Below, one piece after another: positions 15,232 to 21,380 of a DNA stretch of 21,380 nucleotides. Under the pieces are notes generated by a model. The model saw only the letters and a program-made list of their open reading frames with translations. It was not told the DNA's origin and ran no database searches. Made by a program: the position numbers and the translations under genes. Within the stretch, counting starts at the first letter, position 1, and the number at the start of each line of letters is the position of its first letter. The DNA is from DASYUM01 sp036001225 (GTDB lineage Bacteria; Methylomirabilota; Methylomirabilia; Rokubacteriales; DASRDR01), in NCBI GenBank assembly GCA_036001225.1, contig DASYUM010000145.1:1-21380 (forward strand), read 5' to 3'.

Positions 15232-15936
15232 ATGCCCAAGGCGCCCTCGTGTCGGGCCCGGGTGGCGGCGATCGGCTGGCTCGATCCCGTCATCATCGAG
15301 GCGGATCTCGCGATGGTGGACCCGCCCGAGCTCGCCTTCGAGGCCGGCCAGTGGATCGCCATCCCGCTCGACGCGAAGACCGTCCGGCCCTACTCGATGG
15401 CATCGCCGCCGTCCGAGCGCCGCCAGATCCGGCTCTGCGTGGACGTGAAGCCCGGCGGCTTGGGCTCGCGCTACTTCCGGGACCTCCGGGTCGGCGACGA
15501 GGTGGCCTTCCAGCCGCCGCTCGGGACCCTCACGCTGATCAAGGACTCCCTCGCGCCGGTCCTCCTGGTCGCCGAGGAGATCGGCGTCGTCCCCTTCAGC
15601 TCGATCCTCCTCGACCAGGCCGAGCGGGGCTTTCCCCGGCCGATGACGCTCCACTTCACGGCCCCGACCGTCGGGCACCTCCTCTACGACGCCGACTTCC
15701 GCGCGCTGGCCGCCGTCCAGCCCCGCTTCCGGTACCGGCCGCTCCTGTCGGCGGCCGACCCGGCGGGGACCGGCGAGGTCGGATCGGTGGTGGCGGCGAT
15801 CGAGCGGGACGCCGACGCGATCGCGGGCCACGACGTCCTGCTCTGCGGCGGGGGCGCGCTGGTGAAGGCGGCGCGCGACTGGTTTCTTGCCCGCGGCGTT
15901 GAGCGGAAGCGGATCCGTTACGAGAAATTCTGGTGA
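15232..15936 (+). CDS. FNR-like FAD/NAD(P)-binding oxidoreductase
   Basis: A 234-residue flavoprotein of the ferredoxin-NADP reductase fold. The FAD-binding barrel (about 1-105) carries the R-x-Y-S signature in 'RPYSMASPP' and the second flavin motif in 'GGLGSRYFRDLRVGDEV'. The nucleotide-binding domain (about 105-234) carries 'VLLCGGGALVKAARDWFL' and ends in an aromatic residue ('RYEKFW'). The usual G-x-G-x-x-P loop reads E-I-G-V-V-P in 'VAEEIGVVPFSSIL', so the first Gly is Glu. There is no cysteine cluster for a 2Fe-2S centre. It lies 15 nt after the LLM gene, suggesting an electron-supply partner, but this is inference. No ribosome binding site is obvious at ATG 15232. A family 2 repeat starts 2 nt after its stop. 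Confidence 0.85.
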   Translation: MPKAPSCRARVAAIGWLDPVIIEADLAMVDPPELAFEAGQWIAIPLDAKTVRPYSMASPPSERRQIRLCVDVKPGGLGSRYFRDLRVGDEVAFQPPLGTLTLIKDSLAPVLLVAEEIGVVPFSSILLDQAERGFPRPMTLHFTAPTVGHLLYDADFRALAAVQPRFRYRPLLSAADPAGTGEVGSVVAAIERDADAIAGHDVLLCGGGALVKAARDWFLARGVERKRIRYEKFW

Positions 15937-15938
15937 GC

Positions 15939-16115
15939 GCCGGCCCGAGAACCGTCGCATCCCGGCGTCCTCGGTCGTCGGCGGGCCTCAACGTTGGGTG
16001 GCTCGCCCCGGACGGCGGGGCCCCAGCCCCGCGACGTCCGGTGGCTCGCATGCGCGGCGTACGCCTCGGCCCGCCTCCTCCCTGCGTCCTAGGGCTGCTC
16101 GGTTCTCGGCCCGGC
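15939..16115. repeat. Intergenic inverted-repeat element, family 2, copy 2
   Basis: This 177-nt element fills most of the 198-nt gap, ending 19 nt before the next GTG. The ends pair as GCCGGCCCGAGAACCG (15939-15954) with CGGTTCTCGGCCCGGC (16100-16115), 15 of 16 positions. It shares with the element at 3697-3935 the left block CCGTCGCATCCCGGCGTCCTC, the hairpin core (31 bp identical at 16009-16039), a TACGCCTCGG block and the right block. The outer four or so pairs differ between the two copies but remain paired in each. Confidence 0.85.
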
Positions 16116-16134
16116 GGCGAGCTGCCTGACGCCC

Positions 16135-17784
16135 GTGGCTGAGGTCACCGGTGGCGAGCTCGTCACGAAGGTCCTCGCCCGTGAGGGCGTGCGGCACCTC
16201 TTCACGCTCTGCGGCGGCCACATCCTCCCCATCTATGACGCATGCCTGAAGGACGGGATCGCCGTCATCGACACCCGCCACGAGCAGGCCGCGGCCCACG
16301 CGGCGGACGCCTACGCGCGGCTCACGCGCGGCCTCGGCGTCGCCGTGGTCGTGCCCGGTCCCGGGGTGACCGATGCGGTGACCGGCGTGGCCAACGCCTT
16401 GGCTGCGCGGAGCCCGATGCTCCTGATCGGTGGAGCCTCGCCGCTCGCGCTCAAGGGGATGGGGGCCCTCCAGGAGATGGAGCAGGTGGCTCTGTTCCAG
16501 CCCATCACCAAGGGCGCGTGGGCGGTGCCCGAGACGCGCCTCATCCCCGAGTACCTCGCCCGCGCGATCCGCACGGCCCGGAGCGGTCGGCCCGGGCCCG
16601 TCTTCGTCGAGATCGCGGTGGACCTCCTGATGGGCACGGTGGACGCGGCCGCCGTCCCGCTCGCCGAGGTCGGCTCGGTCGCGCGCCCGGCGCCGGCGGT
16701 CGCCGAGATCGAGCGGGTGGCGGCGCTGCTCGCCTCGGCCCAGCGCCCGGCGCTGGTGGCGGGGAGCGGCGTCTACTGGGACGGCGGGCCGGCCGCCCTG
16801 GCGGCGTTCGCCGAGGCCGCCGGCGTCCCCGTCTTCATGAACGGGATGGGCCGCGGCTGCTTGCCGAGCCAGCACCCCTGCGCCTACCAGCTCGCGCGCG
16901 GGACGGCGCTGCGGGAAGCGGACCTCGTCATGGTGCTCGGGACCCCGCTCGACTTCCGGCTCGGCTACGGCCGTCCCCCGGTCATCGCCGACACCGCCCG
17001 CCTGGTGATGGTGGACGCCGACGACGCCGAGTTCGGCCGCAACCGGCCGCTGGAGGTCGGCATCGCCGCCGACATTCGCCTGACGCTCGAGGCGCTACGC
17101 GCCGCGGCGCCGGCTCGGGCCGCGGCCCGAACCGACGCCTGGCGTCGGCGGCTGCGGGAGAAGGAGGACGCCGAGCAGGCCAAGCAGGCAGTGCTGGCGA
17201 CCTCCGACCAGGTCCCCATCAGCCACTACCGCCTCGCCGCCGAGCTGGCGGCGGCGATGGACGAGACGACCTGCCTGATCGCCGACGGCGGCGACGTCGT
17301 CACCTGCGCCTCCAAGATCGTCCCGCTGGCGCGGCCGGCCCAGTGGCTCGATCCCGGCCCTTTGGGGGTCCTCGGCGTCGGGCCGCCGTTCGCGCTGGCG
17401 GCCAAGCTCCTCCATCCCGAGTGGCGGGTGCTCCTCTTGTCGGGCGACGGCGCGTTCGGGCTCAACGGCATGGAGCTGGAGACCGCCGTCCGGTTCGGGC
17501 TGCCGCTCGTCTGCGTCGTCGGCAACGACGGGGGCTGGGGCATGATCCGGACGATCCAGGAGAGCTTCTACGGCCGGGAGCGCGTGGTCGCCACCGCACT
17601 CCCGTTCACCCGCTACGACCGCATCGTCGAGGCGCTGGGCGGGGTCGGGGAGACGATCGAGGACCCGGCCCGCCTCCGGCCCGCGCTCGAGCGCGCCCTC
17701 GCCTCCGGGCGCGTCGCCTGCCTCAACGTCGTCCTCGACCCGACCGCGTACCGGCGGGAAGGTGGGGGAAGTCTCGCCATCTGA
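16135..17784 (+). CDS. Thiamine-diphosphate-dependent enzyme, acetolactate synthase/2-hydroxyacyl-CoA lyase-like
   Basis: A 549-residue enzyme with the three-domain TPP fold. The N-terminal pyrimidine-binding domain (about 1-165) has catalytic E50 in 'DTRHEQAAAHAADAYAR' and 'GPGVTDAVTGVANA'. The central domain spans about 190-320. The C-terminal domain holds the diphosphate motif G437-D-G ('GDGAFGLNGMELETAVRFG') ending in N464-D465, where many relatives have N-N. Members decarboxylate or ligate 2-keto acids, or cleave 2-hydroxyacyl-CoA; this one lacks features that fix the substrate. With 'LFTLCGGHILPIYDA' it groups loosely with the oxalyl-CoA decarboxylase/2-hydroxyacyl-CoA lyase and biosynthetic acetolactate synthase branches. 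The GTG start at 16135 has only a weak ribosome binding site and follows the repeat closely. It is probably the last gene of the LLM/FNR-like transcription unit. Confidence 0.88.
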   Translation: MAEVTGGELVTKVLAREGVRHLFTLCGGHILPIYDACLKDGIAVIDTRHEQAAAHAADAYARLTRGLGVAVVVPGPGVTDAVTGVANALAARSPMLLIGGASPLALKGMGALQEMEQVALFQPITKGAWAVPETRLIPEYLARAIRTARSGRPGPVFVEIAVDLLMGTVDAAAVPLAEVGSVARPAPAVAEIERVAALLASAQRPALVAGSGVYWDGGPAALAAFAEAAGVPVFMNGMGRGCLPSQHPCAYQLARGTALREADLVMVLGTPLDFRLGYGRPPVIADTARLVMVDADDAEFGRNRPLEVGIAADIRLTLEALRAAAPARAAARTDAWRRRLREKEDAEQAKQAVLATSDQVPISHYRLAAELAAAMDETTCLIADGGDVVTCASKIVPLARPAQWLDPGPLGVLGVGPPFALAAKLLHPEWRVLLLSGDGAFGLNGMELETAVRFGLPLVCVVGNDGGWGMIRTIQESFYGRERVVATALPFTRYDRIVEALGGVGETIEDPARLRPALERALASGRVACLNVVLDPTAYRREGGGSLAI

Positions 17785-18057
17785 CCCACCGGGGCGGATG
17801 CCTCGGAAACGGTCACCGCTGACATTCCGCGGGCAAGAGGTGTCCAATCGCGTCACTCTCCGGTCTCCGACCGGCGCGCTCCCGGCCGGGAATCAAGGGC
17901 GCAAGTGGCCGCGCTTGTGACGGATTTCGTGGGCGCTCCGCCGCCGCCGGTATCCAGGCCCCCCAGCACCGTACTCGTGGCATTGCTCTTGCTGGGTCAC
18001 ACGGTAAGAGAGTAGGACCGACGGGCGAGTGGTCCCGGATGGGAGGAGGTGAGCACG
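17785..18057. other. 273-nt intergenic region with small palindromes
   Basis: No gene is convincing here on either strand. It holds CCGGTC-TCC-GACCGG (17860-17874) and the palindrome TCCCGGCCGGGA (17880-17891), 76-107 nt after the TPP-enzyme stop, which could serve as a Rho-dependent end; there is no T-run. The right part contains a possible promoter and the ribosome binding site of the next small gene. Confidence 0.5.
17989..18018 (+). promoter_or_regulatory. Possible promoter for the small membrane protein gene
   Basis: TTGCTG (17989-17994), an 18-nt spacer and TAGGAC (18013-18018) lie 40 nt before ATG 18058. The match is weak (3/6 and 3/6). This is the locally less GC-rich part of the gap. 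Confidence 0.3.
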
Positions 18058-18252
18058 ATGGGGGGACCCTGGAGAGATCGCGGTTTTGATCCGAAGGCCT
18101 GGCGTACTCCGGTGGCGAGCGTCGAGACGCGGAGCGAGGCGGCTGGGGCGCCCGGCCCCCACGACTACCTGACCGGCATCGTGATCGGCTACATCGCCTC
18201 CGTGCTGACCTCGCTCGCGATCATGCTCACCTTCCTCAAGCACGGCTGGTAG
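18058..18252 (+). CDS. Small single-span membrane protein, unknown function
   Basis: A 64-residue protein I do not recognise. ATG 18058 is preferred over GTG 18049 because GGAGGAGG (18042-18049) sits 8 nt before the ATG and would overlap the GTG. The first 37 residues are polar, and the C-terminal part 'DYLTGIVIGYIASVLTSLAI' and onward (about 36-60) is one clear membrane helix with small residues on one face, ending 'FLKHGW'. Polar N-terminus, helix and short positively charged tail fit a small subunit or regulator of a membrane complex. No neighbour points to a partner. The strong ribosome binding site and the hairpin downstream support it being a real monocistronic gene. Confidence 0.65.
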   Translation: MGGPWRDRGFDPKAWRTPVASVETRSEAAGAPGPHDYLTGIVIGYIASVLTSLAIMLTFLKHGW

Positions 18253-18286
18253 GCGCGGCCCGCCCGGTCACCGGCGGCGGCTGATC

Positions 18287-18313
18287 GCGACGGCGCCCGG
18301 AGGCGCCCGTCGC
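18287..18313. terminator. Hairpin downstream of the small membrane protein gene
   Basis: GCGACGGCGCC (18287-18297), loop CGGA, GGCGCCCGTCGC (18302-18313) form an 11-bp stem with one bulged base, 35 nt after the stop at 18252. No T-run follows, so it would be a weak or Rho-assisted terminator. Confidence 0.45.
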
Positions 18314-18354
18314 TGCGCCCCCTCGGATCGGTCGCCTTCGCGGTCGGGCTCGCC

Positions 18355-18383
18355 TTGACCCCTCCCGCACTGCCCAGTAGAAT
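18355..18383 (+). promoter_or_regulatory. Sigma-70-like promoter for the FmdB-type gene
   Basis: TTGACC (18355-18360), a 17-nt spacer and TAGAAT (18378-18383) match consensus at 5/6 and 5/6 with ideal spacing. Transcription would start near 18390, about 14 nt before ATG 18404, with GGAAG (18391-18395) as a short ribosome binding site. This is the best promoter in the window and probably drives the unit from 18404 onward. Confidence 0.7.
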
Positions 18384-18403
18384 TTCCGTCGGAAGCGCAC
18401 CTC

Positions 18404-18784
18404 ATGCCGATCTACGAATACGACTGCGCGGATTGCCGCCGCCGGGTGAGTCTGCTCGTCATGCGGCCGTCGGACCCCACCCCGCCCCGCTGCCCCCGCT
18501 GCGGCGGCGACCGCCTGACCCGTCTCCTCTCGCGCTTCGCCACCGTCCGCTCCGCGGACGATCGCATGGATTCGCTGGCCGATCCGAGCCAGCTCGGTGA
18601 CCTCAACGAGAACGACCCCCGCAGTGTCGCCCGCTGGATGAAGAAAATGGGCGGCGAGTTGGGCGACGACGTCGGCGCGGACTGGGACGAGATGGTCGAC
18701 GAGGCCGTCGAGCAGGAAGCGGCCGGCGAGGACGCCGAGGCGACGGGCGGGGCGGATTCCGGAGACACCGGGGACGACCTCTGA
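18404..18784 (+). CDS. FmdB-family zinc-ribbon protein
   Basis: A 126-residue protein whose first 40 residues are the CxxC_CxxC_SSSS/FmdB zinc ribbon: MPIYEYDCADCRRR with C8 and C11, then C30 and C33 in 'PPRCPRCGGDRLTRLLS'. The remainder (about 45-126) is acidic, with 'DPRSVARWMKKMGGELGDD' and a low-complexity Glu/Asp/Ala/Gly tail. The name comes from a gene next to formamidase, where it was proposed as a regulator, but the family's molecular role is unknown. It has its own strong promoter-like sequence and is 82 nt upstream of the acyltransferase gene. Confidence 0.9.
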   Translation: MPIYEYDCADCRRRVSLLVMRPSDPTPPRCPRCGGDRLTRLLSRFATVRSADDRMDSLADPSQLGDLNENDPRSVARWMKKMGGELGDDVGADWDEMVDEAVEQEAAGEDAEATGGADSGDTGDDL

Positions 18785-18866
18785 CCTGCCGGGCCGGGAG
18801 ACCGCGCATCTCGGGGCCCGGGCTCACCATCCTAACACCGGGGAGGGGTATGTCAGGAGCGGCCGG

Positions 18867-19871
18867 GTGAGGGTGGAGCGACTGCCGACCTGGGGGGCGC
18901 TCGGGTTGGACGAGACGACCTGGAACGGCCTGGTGGCCCGCTCCCAGAGCAACGTGCCGTTCCTCACCTGGCAGTTCCAGACGACCTGGTGGCGCCATCT
19001 CGGCGACCGCGCTGGCAGGCTCCACCTCCTCGCGGTCCAGGACGGCGCCGCCGAGTGGATCGGGGCCCTGCCGCTCTACGAGGTCGCCGGCCCCGACGGT
19101 GCGGTGCTGCGCCTGGTGGGCGGCGTCGACGTCGCCGACTACCTCGATCTCGTCGCGGTCGCCGGACACGAGGAGGCGGTCTGGAAAGCCCTCCTGACCG
19201 CGCTCGCCGACAGCGACTGGCGCCAGCTCGACCTCCGCCCGGTGCCGGCCGCTTCGCCCACGGTGGCGCTGCTGCCCGCGCTCGCCCAGGCCGCCGGCCT
19301 GAGCTGCCGGGTCGAGCGGGAAGAGCGCTGTCCGGTGATCGAGCTGCCCGGCAGCTGGGAGGCCTACCTCGCTCAGCTCTCGTCGAAGGATCGCCACGAG
19401 CTCCGGCGGAAGCTTCGCCGGGCCGCATCGGCCGGGCCGCGGGTCGAGGTGGCGCGGACGCCCGGTGGCGTCGCCGCCCTCATGGACAGCTTCATTGCGC
19501 TCCACCGGAAGTCGAAGGCCGGGAAGGCGCGCTTCATGGACGAGCGGATGGAGGTGTTCTTTCGCGAGGCGGGCACGGCGCTGACGGCCGCGGGGTGGGG
19601 CGCGCTCTGGCTCCTGTGGCTGGAGGAGCGACCGGTCGCCGCGCTCTTCTGCCTCGAGTACGCCGGTGCCGTCGCCCTCTACAATTCCGGCTTCGACCCG
19701 GCGGCACGCGCGCTGGCGCCGGGCGTGGTCCTCATCGCGCGGACGATCGAGGACGCCATCGCCCGCGGCTTCCGGCGCTACGACTTCCTGCGCGGCGACG
19801 AGCCCTACAAATACGGCTTCGGCGCTGCCCCCACGGATGTGATGCGCATCGGCCTGGAGCGGGGTCCGTGA
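18867..19871 (+). CDS. CelD/BcsL-like GNAT-fold acyltransferase (Acetyltransf_6 type)
   Basis: A 334-residue protein with tandem GNAT-like folds of the CelD/FemAB-related group. The N-terminal half has 'NVPFLTWQFQTTWWRHLGDR' (about 31-50), the usual 'F-L-x-W-x-W' start. The C-terminal half has 'SSKDRHELRRKLRRA' (about 172-186) and ends with the hallmark 'RYDFLRGDEPYKYGFGA' (about 307-323). Relatives are found in exopolysaccharide or cellulose biosynthesis clusters and are thought to acylate a polysaccharide or lipid-linked sugar; few have been characterised. GTG 18867 has AGGAG at 18855-18859. Its stop overlaps the start of the glycosyltransferase gene (GTGA, 19868-19871), so the two proteins are probably made together and act in one pathway, likely envelope glycan or glycolipid synthesis. 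Confidence 0.88.
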   Translation: MRVERLPTWGALGLDETTWNGLVARSQSNVPFLTWQFQTTWWRHLGDRAGRLHLLAVQDGAAEWIGALPLYEVAGPDGAVLRLVGGVDVADYLDLVAVAGHEEAVWKALLTALADSDWRQLDLRPVPAASPTVALLPALAQAAGLSCRVEREERCPVIELPGSWEAYLAQLSSKDRHELRRKLRRAASAGPRVEVARTPGGVAALMDSFIALHRKSKAGKARFMDERMEVFFREAGTALTAAGWGALWLLWLEERPVAALFCLEYAGAVALYNSGFDPAARALAPGVVLIARTIEDAIARGFRRYDFLRGDEPYKYGFGAAPTDVMRIGLERGP

Positions 19872-21148
19872 CGCGCGTCGCCCTCCTCTCCGTCCACACC
19901 TGCCCGCTGGCCGCGCTCGGCGGCAAGGAGACGGGCGGGATGAACGTCTACGTGCGCGAGCTGGCCCGCGAGCTGGGCCGGCTGGGGATCGAGGCTGACG
20001 TCTTCACGCGGAGCCAGGACCCGACGATCCCCGAGGTCGTCCCCCTCGGCGAGGGCGCCCGGGTCATCCACGTCCCCGCCGGTCCCCCGCGGCCGTTGCC
20101 GCGGGGGGCGTTGCTCGGTCATCTCGACGCCTTCGTCGAGGGCGTCGAGCACTTCCGACGGCGCCAGGGGCTCGACTACGCGCTCCTCCACAGCCACTAC
20201 TGGCTGTCGGGCCTGGTCGCCCTCGAGCTCCGCGAGCGGTGGGAACGGCCGATGGTCCAGATGTTCCACACCCTGGCCGCGCTGAAGAACGCGGTCGCTC
20301 GCAGCGAGGCCGACCGCGAGCCCGAGGCGCGCCTCGCCGCCGAGGGGCAGATCGTGGGCGCCGCGGACCGCATCGTCGCCGCCAACCTGGTCGAGCAGGC
20401 CCACCTGGTCTGGCAGTACGGCGCCGACGCCAGCCGCGTCCGCGTGATCCCCTGCGGCGTCGACCTCCAGCTCTTCCGGCCCGGGGCCCCGGCCGCGGCC
20501 CGAGACCGGCTCGGACTCCGGGCCGAGCGCGTGCTCCTCTACGTCGGTCGGCTCACGCCGATCAAGGGGCTCGAGACACTCCTCCGCGCGCTGGCCGCCG
20601 CCAAGGCCAACGGGCTCGGCCGGACCGACGTGCGGCTGGTCGTGGTCGGCGGGGACAAGGACGAGCGGTGGGACGCCGACCGCGCGCGCCTCCGGCGGCT
20701 CGCCGACCAGGTGGGCGTGGAGCCGTGGGTCGAGTTCCGCGGTCCCCAGCCGCAGGACGTGCTCCCCCACTACTATGCCGCCGCCGACCTCTGCCTCATG
20801 CCCTCGCTCTACGAGTCGTTCGGCATGGTCGCGCTCGAGGCGATGGCCTGCGGCGTCCCGGTCATCGGGTCCCGGGTCGGGGGGCTGGCCGTCACGGTGC
20901 AGGACGGCGCCACCGGGCTCCTGGTGCCCGAGGGCGACGTCGGGGCGCTCGCCGAGGGCATCGCCGGGCTGCTCGACGACGACGGGCGCCGGCGCCGCCT
21001 GGGCACCCAGGCCGCCCAGTGGGCCGGCCGGTTCGGCTGGCCGTGCATCACCCGGGCCGTCGTCGGGTTGTACGAGGAGCTGGTGCCCGGCCTGCGGGCC
21101 GGCGGCCGCCCCTCGGCTCGGCGCTGCGCGCGCTCCCCGGTCTCCTGA
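19868..21148 (+). CDS. GT4-family glycosyltransferase, MshA-like
   Basis: A 426-residue retaining glycosyltransferase of the GT-B fold. GTG 19868 overlaps the upstream stop in a GTGA; the open frame extends far upstream but only as a shadow of the acyltransferase gene. The N-terminal domain begins 'MTRVALLSVHTCPLAALGGK' and continues 'ETGGMNVYVRELARELGRLG', the acceptor-side motif typical of MshA and sucrose-phosphate-synthase-like enzymes. The C-terminal domain has 'LLYVGRLTPIKGLETLLRAL' and the E-x7-E motif in 'YESFGMVALEAMACGVPVI' that binds the nucleotide-sugar donor. MshA joins GlcNAc to inositol phosphate, but similarity alone does not fix donor or acceptor, and no mycothiol genes are nearby. 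Linked to an acyltransferase, it is more likely a glycolipid or glycan enzyme. The last 20 residues are Arg/Ser-rich and poorly conserved in appearance. Confidence 0.93.
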   Translation: MTRVALLSVHTCPLAALGGKETGGMNVYVRELARELGRLGIEADVFTRSQDPTIPEVVPLGEGARVIHVPAGPPRPLPRGALLGHLDAFVEGVEHFRRRQGLDYALLHSHYWLSGLVALELRERWERPMVQMFHTLAALKNAVARSEADREPEARLAAEGQIVGAADRIVAANLVEQAHLVWQYGADASRVRVIPCGVDLQLFRPGAPAAARDRLGLRAERVLLYVGRLTPIKGLETLLRALAAAKANGLGRTDVRLVVVGGDKDERWDADRARLRRLADQVGVEPWVEFRGPQPQDVLPHYYAAADLCLMPSLYESFGMVALEAMACGVPVIGSRVGGLAVTVQDGATGLLVPEGDVGALAEGIAGLLDDDGRRRRLGTQAAQWAGRFGWPCITRAVVGLYEELVPGLRAGGRPSARRCARSPVS

Positions 21149-21189
21149 GGCGCCGCCGTCTCACCCGGCCCGCGCGCAGATGTGCTCCG

Positions 21190-21222
21190 GCCCTGCGACG
21201 GACGGATCGCCCGTCGCAGGGC
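21190..21222. terminator. Strong hairpin terminator between convergent genes
   Basis: GCCCTGCGACGG (21190-21201), 9-nt loop, CCGTCGCAGGGC (21211-21222) is a perfect 12-bp stem 41 nt after the glycosyltransferase stop. On the plus strand it is followed by GTTGGTTGTT, a partly T-rich tract, so it best terminates the plus-strand unit; as a symmetric stem it may also serve the minus-strand gene ending at 21240. Confidence 0.75.
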
Positions 21223-21239
21223 GTTGGTTGTTCCCGTGC

Positions 21240-21380
21240 CTACTTCTTCCCGGCGTCGTAGATCTCGCCGAACAGCACCCACCGCTCGCCGTCGAACTTG
21301 GCGAGCTGCTCTTGCTCGATCGGGTAGAAGTCGTTGGGCCCGGTGTTGATCTTGATCCCCGGCAGCAGGAGCGGCAGCGC
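21240..21380 (-). CDS. Branched-chain amino acid-type ABC transporter substrate-binding protein (C-terminal fragment)
   Basis: The last 46 codons plus TAG (21242-21240 on the minus strand) of a gene entering from the right edge. The residues 'LLLPGIKINTGPNDFYPIEQ' and 'LAKFDGERWVLFGEIYDAGKK' match the C-terminal end of LivJ/HmgA-like periplasmic binding proteins (Peripla_BP_6), where 'PGI-x-I-N-T-x-P-x-D-F-Y-P-I' is a recurrent ending. It is convergent with the glycosyltransferase gene, so it belongs to another transcription unit. The ligand and the rest of the system lie outside the window. Confidence 0.85.
   Translation of the reverse strand, partial: ALPLLLPGIKINTGPNDFYPIEQEQLAKFDGERWVLFGEIYDAGKK

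Noticed and set aside
14065..15960. Minus-strand open frame of 631 codons opposite the LLM and FNR-like genes
   Set aside because: Shadow frame with no motif; it also runs through repeat DNA.
18850..18870. Six-codon upstream reading frame (ATG 18850) ending at the acyltransferase start
   Set aside because: The G-rich run before it is too close to the ATG for good initiation; the overlap with GTG 18867 may be chance.
18989..19867. Upstream extension of the glycosyltransferase
   Set aside because: It lies fully within the acyltransferase gene in another frame and lacks similarity; the GTGA overlap at 19868 is the natural start.
1..21380. tRNA, rRNA, phage or defence genes
   Set aside because: I found no cloverleaf, rRNA segment, integrase, phage structural gene or recognisable defence domain on either strand.

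Overview
This is a 21.4 kb, very GC-rich window (roughly 70% G+C by eye) with dense, almost entirely plus-strand genes, frequent GTG starts and many solute-uptake and small-molecule enzyme genes. That style (several oligopeptide-type ABC systems, an orphan ABC_sub_bind-family binding protein, LLM-class flavin enzymes, enolase-superfamily dehydratases) fits a soil or sediment heterotroph such as a Rokubacteria/Methylomirabilota-type or proteobacterial genome. There is no rRNA or marker gene, so the taxonomic guess is weak.

Layout. (1) 1-4892: a peptide/opine-type ABC importer. The 3' end of one substrate-binding protein (SBP) is followed by a full tandem paralogue with a Tat signal, then a DppB-like and a DppC-like permease. 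(2) 5086-9450: a second importer operon, with a D-threonine aldolase/D-serine dehydratase-like PLP enzyme, DppB-like and DppC-like permeases and another SBP. Neither set has an ATPase gene in the window. (3) 9673-17784: a catabolic or redox stretch with an enolase-superfamily sugar-acid dehydratase, an orphan ABC_sub_bind binding protein, a class II aldolase/short-chain dehydrogenase fusion, a truncated plus an intact LLM flavin oxidoreductase, an FNR-like flavoprotein and a thiamine-diphosphate enzyme. (4) 18058-21148: a small single-span membrane protein, an FmdB-type zinc-ribbon protein, and an overlapping pair of a CelD-like GNAT acyltransferase and a GT4 glycosyltransferase. (5) 21240-21380: the C-terminus of a convergent minus-strand LivJ-like SBP, separated from the glycosyltransferase by a strong hairpin.

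The most unusual content is intergenic. Two unrelated families of long inverted-repeat elements occur twice each: family 1 at 4896-5053 and 9471-9638, family 2 at 3697-3935 and 15939-16115. Each copy starts soon after one gene stops and ends 15-34 nt before the next start codon. In both families the two arms of a copy match each other at positions where the two copies differ, so the pairing is kept while the sequence changes. This suggests a structured RNA/DNA element (leader, processing hairpin or REP/MITE-type repeat) and not simple decay. Other palindromic units lie at 2694-2719 and 14147-14228; the latter separates a broken 5' copy of the LLM gene from the intact one.

Working together, the genes look like uptake of peptide-like, opine-like or sugar-acid compounds (regions 1 and 2) coupled to stereospecific breakdown by aldolase, dehydratase, dehydrogenase and TPP-lyase chemistry (regions 2 and 3). 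The actual substrates cannot be read from the sequence.
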